Shown here one piece after another: positions 32,996 through 40,315 of a DNA stretch of 64,000 nt (position 1 is the first letter of the stretch; every line of letters starts with the position of its first letter). The stretch covers positions 620,001 to 684,000 of the forward strand of contig NC_019567.1 in the NCBI RefSeq assembly GCF_000317895.1, written 5' to 3'. Under the pieces are notes generated by a model, which was not told where the DNA came from, did not search any database, and saw nothing but the letters and a program-made list of their open reading frames with translations. This DNA is from Bdellovibrio bacteriovorus str. Tiberius. Lineage in GTDB: Bacteria; Bdellovibrionota; Bdellovibrionia; Bdellovibrionales; Bdellovibrionaceae. A program made the position numbers and the translations under genes.

Positions 32996-34549
32996 ATGCA
33001 CGTCCCCGCGCTTGTGATGCTATTCTTGCTTGTTCTGTGTTCGCCAATTCTGGCGACGGCGGACTCTAATTTGGAACTGCTGTACACCAAGCAAATCGCC
33101 TGGACGGCAGCAAATCTGGAAGACCCCGAGGTCGTCGGTGCTTTCCGCGCCTCATTCAAGGACCTGGTCGCTGATAAATCCAAAATCGCCCAACTACAGA
33201 CGACTGAAGGAAAAAAGATTCTGCAGCAGGGGCAAAGCCTGCTCTCGGTGATTCAGTTGAAAGAAAACCTGCAAAAGTGTTTGCTGTCCCATGCAGCAGC
33301 CAAGGGGGTTTCTGAAGCATTAGCCAAGGCTTTGGATTCTCAAGTGTTGAATGGCGCTGTGTGTGCCGAGGTTGTGGCCGAAGAAAAGAAGATGCAGGCC
33401 TTTGGCAAAGACATGGAAAAGGCGTTCAAAGAAGACGCCCGCAATAAGATCCTGAATACGGCCAAAAAGCAGCTTCAGGTCACGCAGACCTATTGGAAGG
33501 AAGCCGCCAAGCAAGACACCCTGGACATCGCGGTAGAGCTGACGGACCGGGAACGTGAAATGAAGGTCAAACCTCCGCAAGCCGGAACAGAGCTGCTGCT
33601 TTATACAAAAGCCATTCGCGAAAGAAGAAACAAAAACGTCATCGTTCAAAACGACGTGAAGAAAGCCTTCTCGGAAGTTCAAACGGAACTAAAAAATCAC
33701 GAGGACTATTTAAACGAAGCAGCCCAGGGCAGCGTTGACGAGACTTTGCAAAGCCTGCTGGTGACGAACCCAGCGGCCAGTGCGCAGTTTTTGATGGAAA
33801 ACCCAGGAGCTTCTGATCTGATCTGTAAGATCCTGCAGGGTTACGACAAGAAAGCCCAGAAAAACGAAATTCTGGATAAAGCCATGTTCTGGGGCGGACT
33901 TGTGGTTGGCGGTGTATTGCTGGCGACAGGGATTGGTGCCGGGGTGGGCGCGATGGTTCTTTCTGGAACTGCCGCGGCAGGAACTTTGACAACAGTCGCT
34001 GCCGGAGCCGCCTTGGCGGGCACTATTGCTGCTGGTGGGGAAACAGTCTATGCGTCCTCAAAAGCCCATGAATCCTTTATCGAAGCCCGAAATCTGCGAG
34101 CTTCGGCATTTGCGGAAGGGTCTTCCAACGAATCCTTCAACAAGGCTGACGCCGCCAAAGATCAGGCTTATTCAGACCTTGCGGAAGCAGGCTTTTCAGC
34201 CGCATCCATCATCCCGTTTGGTGCGGGTTTGAAGGTCATGAAAAACGCCGCTCAGGCTTCGCGCTTGGGGTCTTATGCAAAAGTGGCCAAAGAAGGTGCC
34301 AAGGTTGAAGCGGACGCCGTGAAGTCCATGGCAACATCATTGAAAGAAATCTCTTCCGACAAAGACGTTTTAAAGGTTCTGGAAACCAGCCAGAAGCAGG
34401 TGAATTCAGAAGAGATGGGGATGTTCCTGGGTTATCTGTCCGATTTACCTAAAGATCAGCGTAAGGAAGTTCTGGCACTGTTGAAGAAGAAGCCGGAAAA
34501 AGCTGCTGATGCCATTCGTGAATCTTCCAAATCGGGGGTGTGCAAATGA
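32996..34549 (+). CDS. Secreted helical protein with Gly/Ala-rich hydrophobic hairpin
   Basis: A 517-residue protein with signal peptide (MHVPALVMLFLLVLCSPILA). Residues about 30-290 are charged and helical. Residues about 297-347 form a long Gly/Ala-rich hydrophobic stretch (FWGGLVVGGVLLATGIGAGV, then Ala/Gly-rich) that could be a membrane hairpin. Residues about 395-425 (SAASIIPFGAGLKVMKNAAQ) resemble the hydrophobic pre-toxin segments seen in polymorphic toxins; this likeness is my reading, not a database match. It ends overlapping the J-domain gene by ATGA. The start follows a sigma-28-like -10 by 7 nt and lacks a Shine-Dalgarno sequence, so a leaderless mRNA is predicted. Confidence 0.75.
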   Translation: MHVPALVMLFLLVLCSPILATADSNLELLYTKQIAWTAANLEDPEVVGAFRASFKDLVADKSKIAQLQTTEGKKILQQGQSLLSVIQLKENLQKCLLSHAAAKGVSEALAKALDSQVLNGAVCAEVVAEEKKMQAFGKDMEKAFKEDARNKILNTAKKQLQVTQTYWKEAAKQDTLDIAVELTDREREMKVKPPQAGTELLLYTKAIRERRNKNVIVQNDVKKAFSEVQTELKNHEDYLNEAAQGSVDETLQSLLVTNPAASAQFLMENPGASDLICKILQGYDKKAQKNEILDKAMFWGGLVVGGVLLATGIGAGVGAMVLSGTAAAGTLTTVAAGAALAGTIAAGGETVYASSKAHESFIEARNLRASAFAEGSSNESFNKADAAKDQAYSDLAEAGFSAASIIPFGAGLKVMKNAAQASRLGSYAKVAKEGAKVEADAVKSMATSLKEISSDKDVLKVLETSQKQVNSEEMGMFLGYLSDLPKDQRKEVLALLKKKPEKAADAIRESSKSGVCK

Positions 34550-35253
34550 AGAATCTGATTCTGATGCTGTTGCTGCCTTTGGTTTTGCCGGTTGTGACAC
34601 TGGCACAGACTGCGGATGAAGTTCGCCGTATCATGAATTCACAAAGCAGCCATTATGACATTTTGAATGTCAGTAAGAACGCTTCAGAGGCCGAGATCCG
34701 CACAGCCTATCGTCGCCTGATGAAAACCTATCATCCGGATCGCTATCAAAACGATCCGCAAAAACTGCGCGCCGCAACCGAAGTGATGAAAAAGCTGAAC
34801 GTGTCCCGCGACACTCTGATGGACCCGATGGCCCGCCAAAGATACGACGCCACGGTGAAGTCCGCACCAAAAACGACCGCCAAGCCGGCATCGACGGCGC
34901 AGCCTTCCGCAAAAACAGAATCTGTAAATCCAAAACCGGAACAAAAAAAATGGTCAGGACCGGATTTCGAAGCTGCCGCCAAGGCCGCAGCGAAAGCAAA
35001 TGCCAAAACTGCCGAGCCACCAAAACAAGAAACAAAATCTTCCGCGCAGGAAGCCCCAAAGCCTGCCTCTGAATCCAAGGTTTCCAGCCGGGCCGAGTCT
35101 TCCAAGCCTGCGACAGTCGATACTGCGAAAGACGCCACTGTGCGAACCGAGCAACCGATGAACCACCGAACCAAACAAGCCGTGAAATTCTATGAAGACA
35201 CCGCCAAGTGCGGCGCAGGTTTCTATAAATCCTTTGTGGATATGATGCTGTAG
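34546..35253 (+). CDS. Exported J-domain protein
   Basis: A 235-residue protein with a signal peptide (MKNLILMLLLPLVLPVVTLA) followed directly by a DnaJ domain at residues about 36-98, with the HPD motif at 63-65 (TYHPDRY) and the flanking helices (HYDILNVSKNASEAEIRTAY; DPMARQRYD). From residue 100 on it is an Ala/Lys/Pro/Ser low-complexity linker, then a short C-terminal segment with one Cys (KCGAGFYKSF). J-domains activate cytosolic Hsp70, so a periplasmic one has no obvious partner. The ATG overlaps the stop of the upstream secreted protein gene, implying coupled translation and a joint role. Confidence 0.88.
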   Translation: MKNLILMLLLPLVLPVVTLAQTADEVRRIMNSQSSHYDILNVSKNASEAEIRTAYRRLMKTYHPDRYQNDPQKLRAATEVMKKLNVSRDTLMDPMARQRYDATVKSAPKTTAKPASTAQPSAKTESVNPKPEQKKWSGPDFEAAAKAAAKANAKTAEPPKQETKSSAQEAPKPASESKVSSRAESSKPATVDTAKDATVRTEQPMNHRTKQAVKFYEDTAKCGAGFYKSFVDMML

Positions 35254-35289
35254 GGACTGATTCCCATTCTGAGTCATTGGCGACCTGGC

Positions 35290-35316
35290 TAATGGTCCAG
35301 CGTGTTTCGCCGATAA
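35290..35316 (+). promoter_or_regulatory. Sigma-28-like promoter, TAAT-N15-GCCGATAA
   Basis: TAAT (35290-35293) stands exactly 15 nt before a perfect GCCGATAA (35309-35316), the FliA spacing. The -10 ends 7 nt before the ATG at 35324 and no Shine-Dalgarno sequence is present, so the transcript should be leaderless. Confidence 0.6.
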
Positions 35317-35323
35317 GTCCTTC

Positions 35324-35749
35324 ATGAGATCTCGAAGACGACGCCTTAGTCTCATTCGCTTTGTCTGGCTTGTTGCAAGTCTTCCGGTTAAATTGATCTT
35401 TTTGCCGTTATCGTGGCTTCTGTCTTCAAAAAACCGAGATGGTTATGTTCTTAGAAAGTCAACCTATGGAAGACCTCGGTACGAGCATCGCGTGGTCGCC
35501 GAAAGAATCCTGGGACGACGATTGAAGCCGTGGGAAGTCGTCCATCACATCAATGGCCGTCGCAGTGACAACCGGCCCTCAAACTTGTGTGTGATGCCGC
35601 GAAACGATCATGAACGCTATCACCGCTGGTACGACCGAATCCGCGCAAACTATGGCAGGTACCCAAAAAAAGAAACTCAGCTTGTTAAGCTCAAAGAACG
35701 ATTCAACGGAATACTGCTGGGTGAACCTGTAAATAGAAAAGCGGGATAA
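35324..35749 (+). CDS. Membrane-anchored HNH endonuclease-like protein
   Basis: A 141-residue protein. The N-terminus is strongly basic (MRSRRRRLSLIR) and followed by a hydrophobic stretch (about 12-34), a membrane anchor or uncleaved signal. Residues about 50-100 form an HNH_3-type nuclease core: YEHRVVAERILGRRLKPWEV, VHHINGRRSDNRPSNL (His74-His75, Asn83, Asn87) and NDHERYH. These residues are the metal and catalytic positions of phage and mobile HNH enzymes. No intron, intein or phage genes surround it. Its sigma-28-like promoter matches that of the secreted cassette 70 nt upstream. A nuclease facing the periplasm or prey is an inference. Confidence 0.8.
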   Translation: MRSRRRRLSLIRFVWLVASLPVKLIFLPLSWLLSSKNRDGYVLRKSTYGRPRYEHRVVAERILGRRLKPWEVVHHINGRRSDNRPSNLCVMPRNDHERYHRWYDRIRANYGRYPKKETQLVKLKERFNGILLGEPVNRKAG

Positions 35750-35755
35750 ATGAAA

Positions 35756-35780
35756 GAAGCCAACTTGTTCAGTCGGCTTC
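35756..35780. terminator. Terminator-like hairpin between convergent genes
   Basis: GAAGCCAAC and GTCGGCTTC pair with one mismatch across TTGTTCA. It is very similar in sequence to the terminator hairpin at 38582. Confidence 0.6.
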
Positions 35781-35810
35781 ATTGGAATTATTCTTTCGGT
35801 TTGCTTGGGA

Positions 35811-36095
35811 TTATTGGCAAGTGGCGATGTTTTCAACCTTATAGCCAACGACTGCATCGTTGGAGATGATGTACGTCAAGCCTACGATCGTTTGGCAGCT
35901 GTCGGAAGTGATTTGAACGTCAAGATTGTCATCACCACCAATTTCCACTTTTTGCACGGCTTCGCCTTTCAGGGCAGATGCAACGCTAGCATCAGTTAGT
36001 GCAGCACTGATTTTTTGCAAAGAATCGCTGTAGTTGGCAAAGGCAGAAGAAGCGGTCATAACTGTGAATAGAGATACCAAGATCATGTTTTTCAT
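35811..36095 (-). CDS. Small secreted protein, 94 residues
   Basis: A signal peptide (MKNMILVSLFTVMTASSAFA) precedes a mature domain of about 73 residues with two Cys (SDSCQTI and IATCQ at the end), probably one disulfide. It resembles other tiny secreted proteins here in layout but has no known family. AAGGAG lies just upstream of the ATG. Confidence 0.7.
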   Translation of the reverse strand: MKNMILVSLFTVMTASSAFANYSDSLQKISAALTDASVASALKGEAVQKVEIGGDDNLDVQITSDSCQTIVGLTYIISNDAVVGYKVENIATCQ

Positions 36096-36150
36096 AAAAA
36101 CTCCTTAAGATTATTTTTTACGTTATTTCTTTTCTAAATATTTATTTGGG

Positions 36151-36540
36151 TTATTTGCAGGTGTACCTTGCCCAGATGCCGCCGATGCTGACATCAGCAA
36201 GGTCGACGGTTGCATTCGGACTGATGGAGGCATAACCTTCGCTGGTAGAGAGCCACTGGATATTATTGTAGGTGGTGCAGGTCGTGTTGGTTCTGCCATC
36301 GTGTTCGAAATAGGCGGCATAGTGACCTTCGCTTCCCATGAACTTTACGTCACCAATACATGTCCCGGTTGTGCCAGTGCCCTTGACTGCCACTTTGCCG
36401 TTTTTAAATTGAATCAGAACTTCAGAATCCGCTTGTACTGAGTTACCGGCGTAATTCAGGTTGCAGGTATAGTAGGGCTTAGCGGCGAAGGATGTAGAAG
36501 CCAGACCCAGGATCATAAGTGCACAGAACGCTTGTTTCAT
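36151..36540 (-). CDS. Small secreted protein, 129 residues
   Basis: A signal peptide (MKQAFCALMILGLASTSFAA) is followed by a small beta-rich domain with four Cys (YYTCNLN, GTCIGD, TTCTTY, RYTCK). The layout (Cys early, C-terminal Cys-Lys) is like the 112-residue protein at 26390-26728, suggesting a family of disulfide-bonded exported proteins. Function unknown. AAAGGAG precedes the start. It is divergent from a TIGR02147 gene. Confidence 0.72.
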   Translation of the reverse strand: MKQAFCALMILGLASTSFAAKPYYTCNLNYAGNSVQADSEVLIQFKNGKVAVKGTGTTGTCIGDVKFMGSEGHYAAYFEHDGRTNTTCTTYNNIQWLSTSEGYASISPNATVDLADVSIGGIWARYTCK

Positions 36541-36602
36541 TGAGAACTCCTTTAAGGTTGTTTTTCGTTATTCGTAAACTCAAATGCAAGATACCCGAGG
36601 CA

Positions 36603-36631
36603 TTGTCTCAAAAAAATATAGATGTTATTAA
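36603..36631 (+). promoter_or_regulatory. Promoter-like TTGTCT-N17-TATTAA
   Basis: TTGTCT (36603-36608) and TATTAA (36626-36631) are spaced 17 nt apart, upstream of the TIGR02147 gene at 36697. The -35 octamer TTGTCTCA recurs in other intergenic regions of the window. Confidence 0.4.
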
Positions 36632-36696
36632 TTAGTAAACGTTATGTTCATTATTAGTGTACAATTGTCTAAACTTTAGCGAGTGGGTATTGGCTG

Positions 36697-37494
36697 ATGA
36701 ATATATTTGATTTCAAGTCTTATAAGACGTTCTTAAGAGCCTATTGCGACTCCGAAAGGGGTGCGCTGACCCGGCTGTCGGAGGCCGCCAATACCCAAAA
36801 GTCATATTTGTCAGCCTGTCTGAATGGAAAAGGGCAGTTGAGCCTGGATCAGGCCTTCGGAGTCGCCGAATATCTGAATATGTCTGACTATGAGCAGGAC
36901 TATTTCTATCTGTTGATTGATAAGGAAAAGGCTGTCACTCCGGCACTTCGCCGCCGCCTTGAATCCAAAGCCAGGGAAATGAGCCGCGAGGCCTTCAGGC
37001 TTAAGAATCAGCAGAAGGACTCTGTGATCGTTTCTGAGCAGGATTCAAACATCGGCTTTTATTATGCTACCTGGCTTGCGACGGCTATCCATACCCTGAC
37101 GTCGGTGCCGCAGTTTCAAAGTATAGCGAGCCTTGAAAAACGGCTGAATCTAAATCAGGCAAGTGTTGCCACGGTTATCGGCTATCTTGAGAAAATGGAA
37201 CTTATCAAAAAAAGTGGTGATAAATATCGCTGGAACTCATCGAATATTCATCTGGAAGACAGCAGCGTCTGGATCAGCAGTCATCATACGAACTGGCGTG
37301 CGCGCGCCATGGATAATGTTCAAAAGAATGACCGGGAGGCCACTCACTATAGTTCTATTCAGTCCTTCTCTGAAGAGGACTTTGAAAAGTTGAAGAAAAA
37401 GATCGCCTACTTCATCAGTGATTTTAATAAGGTCGCTGACCCGTCAGAGCCCGAAGACGCCTATTGCTTTAATATAGATCTTTTCCGGGTTTAG
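36697..37494 (+). CDS. TIGR02147-family HTH regulator
   Basis: A 265-residue protein with the family N-terminus (IFDFKSYKTFLRAYCDSERG), a helix-turn-helix at about 25-60 (LSEAANTQKSYLSACLNGKG), the middle winged-helix-like segment (SIASLEKRLNLNQASVATVI) and the C-terminal half around FSEEDFEKLKKKIAYFISDF. Family members regulate unknown targets. It precedes a secreted protein gene on the same strand, with the palindrome GTCTCA-CTA-TGAGAC in between, which is a candidate operator. The ATG lacks a strong Shine-Dalgarno sequence. Confidence 0.87.
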   Translation: MNIFDFKSYKTFLRAYCDSERGALTRLSEAANTQKSYLSACLNGKGQLSLDQAFGVAEYLNMSDYEQDYFYLLIDKEKAVTPALRRRLESKAREMSREAFRLKNQQKDSVIVSEQDSNIGFYYATWLATAIHTLTSVPQFQSIASLEKRLNLNQASVATVIGYLEKMELIKKSGDKYRWNSSNIHLEDSSVWISSHHTNWRARAMDNVQKNDREATHYSSIQSFSEEDFEKLKKKIAYFISDFNKVADPSEPEDAYCFNIDLFRV

Positions 37495-37500
37495 ATGGCC

Positions 37501-37515
37501 GTCTCACTATGAGAC
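37501..37515. promoter_or_regulatory. Candidate operator GTCTCA-CTA-TGAGAC
   Basis: A perfect 6-bp inverted repeat with 3-nt spacer just after the TIGR02147 gene stop and 57 nt before the secreted protein gene. The arms are identical to those at 32924-32938. Confidence 0.65.
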
Positions 37516-37572
37516 ACGACTGTGGTATGTCCCTTGCTTTCTTAGGAGTTAAAGAATGCAAAGGACACTTAA

Positions 37573-38556
37573 ATGATCTGCACGAAATTTTGCGAAAAAA
37601 TTTTGATCACCTGTGTGACGCTTTTTGCGTTGAATACCTTTGCATTGGATGCTGGGACCGAAAAGTTAAAGCTACCTCAGTTGTCGCAGGTAAAGGCGCC
37701 TGATGCCGTTCGTATCGAAGTTAAGCCCGTGGCTCGACCGGAAGGATCTTTGATTCTGGACAATGCCTTGGGTAAAAACCTCAAGGACTTTCAGACATTT
37801 TTGAAAACACAGGGGCCTCGTACTGGGGGCGGTGGAAATTCTTGTGCTCTTTCCATTCACCAGAACACAGAGAAGCTGGTCAGTTTACTTGCTGAGATGC
37901 CCACGCTGTTGAGCGAGGGGCAAAGAGCTTTCTTGCTGCACAAGATATCAGTGGCTAAGTTTTACCTAAGTGAAAATCTGACTCTGGATGGGCAGACAAA
38001 GGATGCAATTAACTATTCTGACACCAATGAGATTTATTTATCCAATAAGCTATGCGGGCTGGACTTGCTGGAAGTGCAGAGTCGTGCGATGGCGATTCTT
38101 CTTCACGAATATCTGGGGCTTGCTAACATTGATGATCGTCGGTACCAGATATCCGGTGCCTTCCTGCAAAACTATTCAACTTTCAATGCCCGTGGATATA
38201 CCTTCACTGCTGATAATTCATATAAAGCGCATACGGGACAATGTGTTCAGTCTGTTCTTCAGATGCAGCAGATTGGAAACAATTTAATTATTTCAACTTC
38301 GTCGAAACCTGGCGCGAGGATCATTCCGTTGTCGCGTCAACATATTGAAGAATTCCAGGCCTTGGGTGAACGAATTTGGGGAGCTGAAAAAACGGTCACC
38401 GTAGCCGACAGGGAAATGGGTGTGGACTATGTGTTCTCCAGCGAAAATTGCGGCACCGTGAGTTGTGAATACTTAAGAATTAAAAAGGGCGATGTAGCCA
38501 TAAAGACGATTAGGAATGCCACCAAGGGGCTGTCGACTATTGATTGCAAACGCTAG
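37573..38556 (+). CDS. Secreted protein with a HExxG segment
   Basis: A 327-residue protein with an N-terminal signal segment (ILITCVTLFALNTFALDAGT). A Gly-rich stretch (TGGGGNSC) lies near residue 88. The segment AILLHEYLGLANIDDRRYQI near residues 176-195 places His-Glu in a helix like metalloprotease motifs, but the second His of HExxH is Gly, so zinc protease activity is uncertain. Later Cys residues suggest disulfides. It lies directly downstream of a TIGR02147 regulator and a palindrome, the same arrangement as other regulator/secreted-protein pairs here. The exact start among nearby codons is not certain. Confidence 0.7.
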   Translation: MICTKFCEKILITCVTLFALNTFALDAGTEKLKLPQLSQVKAPDAVRIEVKPVARPEGSLILDNALGKNLKDFQTFLKTQGPRTGGGGNSCALSIHQNTEKLVSLLAEMPTLLSEGQRAFLLHKISVAKFYLSENLTLDGQTKDAINYSDTNEIYLSNKLCGLDLLEVQSRAMAILLHEYLGLANIDDRRYQISGAFLQNYSTFNARGYTFTADNSYKAHTGQCVQSVLQMQQIGNNLIISTSSKPGARIIPLSRQHIEEFQALGERIWGAEKTVTVADREMGVDYVFSSENCGTVSCEYLRIKKGDVAIKTIRNATKGLSTIDCKR

Positions 38557-38576
38557 TGGACTCAGATTTCGGGCAT

Positions 38577-38609
38577 AAAAAAAGCCGACTTATTCAGTCA
38601 GCTTCTTTT
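38577..38609. terminator. Terminator-like hairpin
   Basis: AAGCCGAC and GTCAGCTT pair with one mismatch around TTATTCA, with an A run before. It lies between the secreted protein gene and the convergent tRNA, and would serve both. Confidence 0.7.
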
Positions 38610-38634
38610 GCGGATCTTTCCCAAGGGAAAGATT

Positions 38635-38717
38635 TGGTGCCCCGCGAGGGACTTGAACCCCCACGCTTGCGCACTAGATCCTAAGTCTAGCGTGTCTGCC
38701 AATTTCACCAGCGGGGC
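38635..38717 (-). tRNA. tRNA-Leu(UAG)
   Basis: On the minus strand the acceptor arms GCCCCGC (38717-38711) and GCGGGGC (38645-38639) pair fully, followed by discriminator A and an encoded CCA. The anticodon stem-loop CTAGA-CTTAGGA-TCTAG gives anticodon UAG. A class II variable arm (TGCGCAAGCGT) and the T-arm GGGGGTTCAAGTCCCTC are visible. It lies downstream of gcvH on the same strand. Confidence 0.97.
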
Positions 38718-38773
38718 ACACCTTAAATTCGAAGAACATTGATAGCCTAGTTACCTAGGCTAATGCAAGAAAA

Positions 38774-39163
38774 TTACTTCTCGCTGATCAATTTTTTGTA
38801 ATCTGGAGCTCTCATCAGGTTTGCCAGCTCTTTTTCGGTATCCATTTCGATACGAACCAACCAGCCTTCATTTACTGGATCGTCGTTCAAAACAGAAGGA
38901 TCGTCGCCCAGGGACGCGTTTACTTCGATTACAGTGCCGGAAACAGGAGCGTAAAGGTCGCTCACGGCTTTTACGGACTCAATAACACCGAAAGTTTGGC
39001 CTTGAGTGATTTTTTGACCTTCTTCTGGAAGTTCCACGTAAACCACTTCACCCAATTGGTCTTGAGCGAACTCAGTGATACCTACGGTTACGATGTTCTC
39101 GTCAACTTGAGCCCATTCGTGTTCTTTTGTGTAGTAGTAGTCTTCAGGGATATGAAATGCCAT
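38774..39163 (-). CDS. gcvH: Glycine cleavage system H protein
   Basis: A 129-residue lipoyl carrier that shuttles the aminomethyl group between the P, T and L proteins of glycine cleavage. The lipoylated Lys is residue 65 in GVIESVKAVSDLYAPVSGTV, the strictly conserved context. Start and length match the family (EHEWAQVDENIVTVGITEFA). It follows gcvT by 10 nt, forming a gcvT-gcvH unit; gcvP is encoded separately about 8 kb further on. GAGGC precedes the ATG. Confidence 0.97.
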   Translation of the reverse strand: MAFHIPEDYYYTKEHEWAQVDENIVTVGITEFAQDQLGEVVYVELPEEGQKITQGQTFGVIESVKAVSDLYAPVSGTVIEVNASLGDDPSVLNDDPVNEGWLVRIEMDTEKELANLMRAPDYKKLISEK

Positions 39164-39173
39164 TTGAGGCTCC

Positions 39174-40256
39174 TTATTTCGTTACAAACGGGGTTTTACA
39201 AACCACGGCTTTCACCTTACGGCCGCGGATATCCAGAAGGAATTCAGTTCCTTCTTTCGCGTAAGCCACATCGATAAAAGCAATACCGATAGGCTCGTCC
39301 AGGGTCGGTGAGTGTGTACCACTAGTTACCTTGCCGATTTCTTTGTTGTCAAAAGAAAACAGGCTGTATCCCTGACGGGGGATGCCCTTCTCAAGCATCT
39401 TAAATCCCACAAGATTTCTGGTTAGGCCGGCTTCTTTTTTGCCCACGATTTGGGCTTTATTCATGAAGTCCTTTTTAGCCGGTTTAATAACCCAGCCAAG
39501 GCCCGCTTCGTATGGATTCGTTGTGTCATCGATCTCATGACCGTACAGGGAATACTTCATTTCGGTTCTCAGAGTGTCACGAGCGCCCAAACCGATGCCC
39601 ATGCAGCCCAGGTCTTTGCCTGTTTCCAGTAAAGTCATCCACAGGTCCGCCGTGCCCGCCGCCTCGACAAAGACTTCACAGCCTTTTTCGCCGGTGTAGC
39701 CAGTGGTGGCGATCATGATCTTGTGGCCCTTGAAAGTGCCGGATTTTACGGTGAAGGACTTCATTTCACTGACTTTGATGTCAAAGACACGGTCGCACAG
39801 CTCCAAAGCTTTCGGGCCTTGAATGGCGATCTGACCCCAAAGATCGGATTCGTCCGTCATATCAGAGCCCTTGTTGTGTTTGGTCATCCAGGCAAAGTCT
39901 TTGTCTTTGTTGGAGGCGTTCACACACACCAGATAGTCAGAATCTTTAGACAGGCAGTAAACGATGATATCGTCAACCAGGCCGCCCTGATCATTCGGCA
40001 GCAAAGAATACTGTGCTTCGCCGTCGTTCAGTTTGGAAACGTCATTGGTCGTCAGCCATTCCAAGGTTTCCACGGCTTTAGGGCCTTTCACACGGATTTC
40101 GCCCATGTGGGAAACGTCGAACAGGCCTACGTTCGTGCGCACGTTGTTGTGCTCTTCACGAAGACCGATGTATTGAACGGGCATATACCAACCGGCAAAG
40201 TCGACCATGCGGGCGCCCAGCTTTTCATGTGTGTCTGCTAAAGGTGTCTTTTTCAT
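39174..40256 (-). CDS. gcvT: Glycine cleavage system T protein (aminomethyltransferase)
   Basis: A 360-residue enzyme that transfers the one-carbon unit from the H-protein-bound intermediate to tetrahydrofolate and releases ammonia. Family segments are clear: FAGWYMPVQYIGLREEHNNV, GLFDVSHMGEIRVKGP, GYTGEKGCEVFVEA, LGARDTLRTEMKYSLYGHEI and the conserved Asp used in catalysis. Length is typical. It heads the gcvT-gcvH unit and is divergent from a TrmK-like gene with only 59 nt between; this leaves no space for a glycine riboswitch. Confidence 0.97.
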   Translation of the reverse strand: MKKTPLADTHEKLGARMVDFAGWYMPVQYIGLREEHNNVRTNVGLFDVSHMGEIRVKGPKAVETLEWLTTNDVSKLNDGEAQYSLLPNDQGGLVDDIIVYCLSKDSDYLVCVNASNKDKDFAWMTKHNKGSDMTDESDLWGQIAIQGPKALELCDRVFDIKVSEMKSFTVKSGTFKGHKIMIATTGYTGEKGCEVFVEAAGTADLWMTLLETGKDLGCMGIGLGARDTLRTEMKYSLYGHEIDDTTNPYEAGLGWVIKPAKKDFMNKAQIVGKKEAGLTRNLVGFKMLEKGIPRQGYSLFSFDNKEIGKVTSGTHSPTLDEPIGIAFIDVAYAKEGTEFLLDIRGRKVKAVVCKTPFVTK

Positions 40257-40315
40257 GCGGTTGCATAATCCTTTCCCCGTGACATTCAGTCAATGAGGAT
40301 TCTATCTTGCGCCCT

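Noticed and set aside
40257-40315. Possible glycine riboswitch before gcvT
   Set aside because: Only 59 nt separate gcvT from the divergent gene and no riboswitch core is seen.
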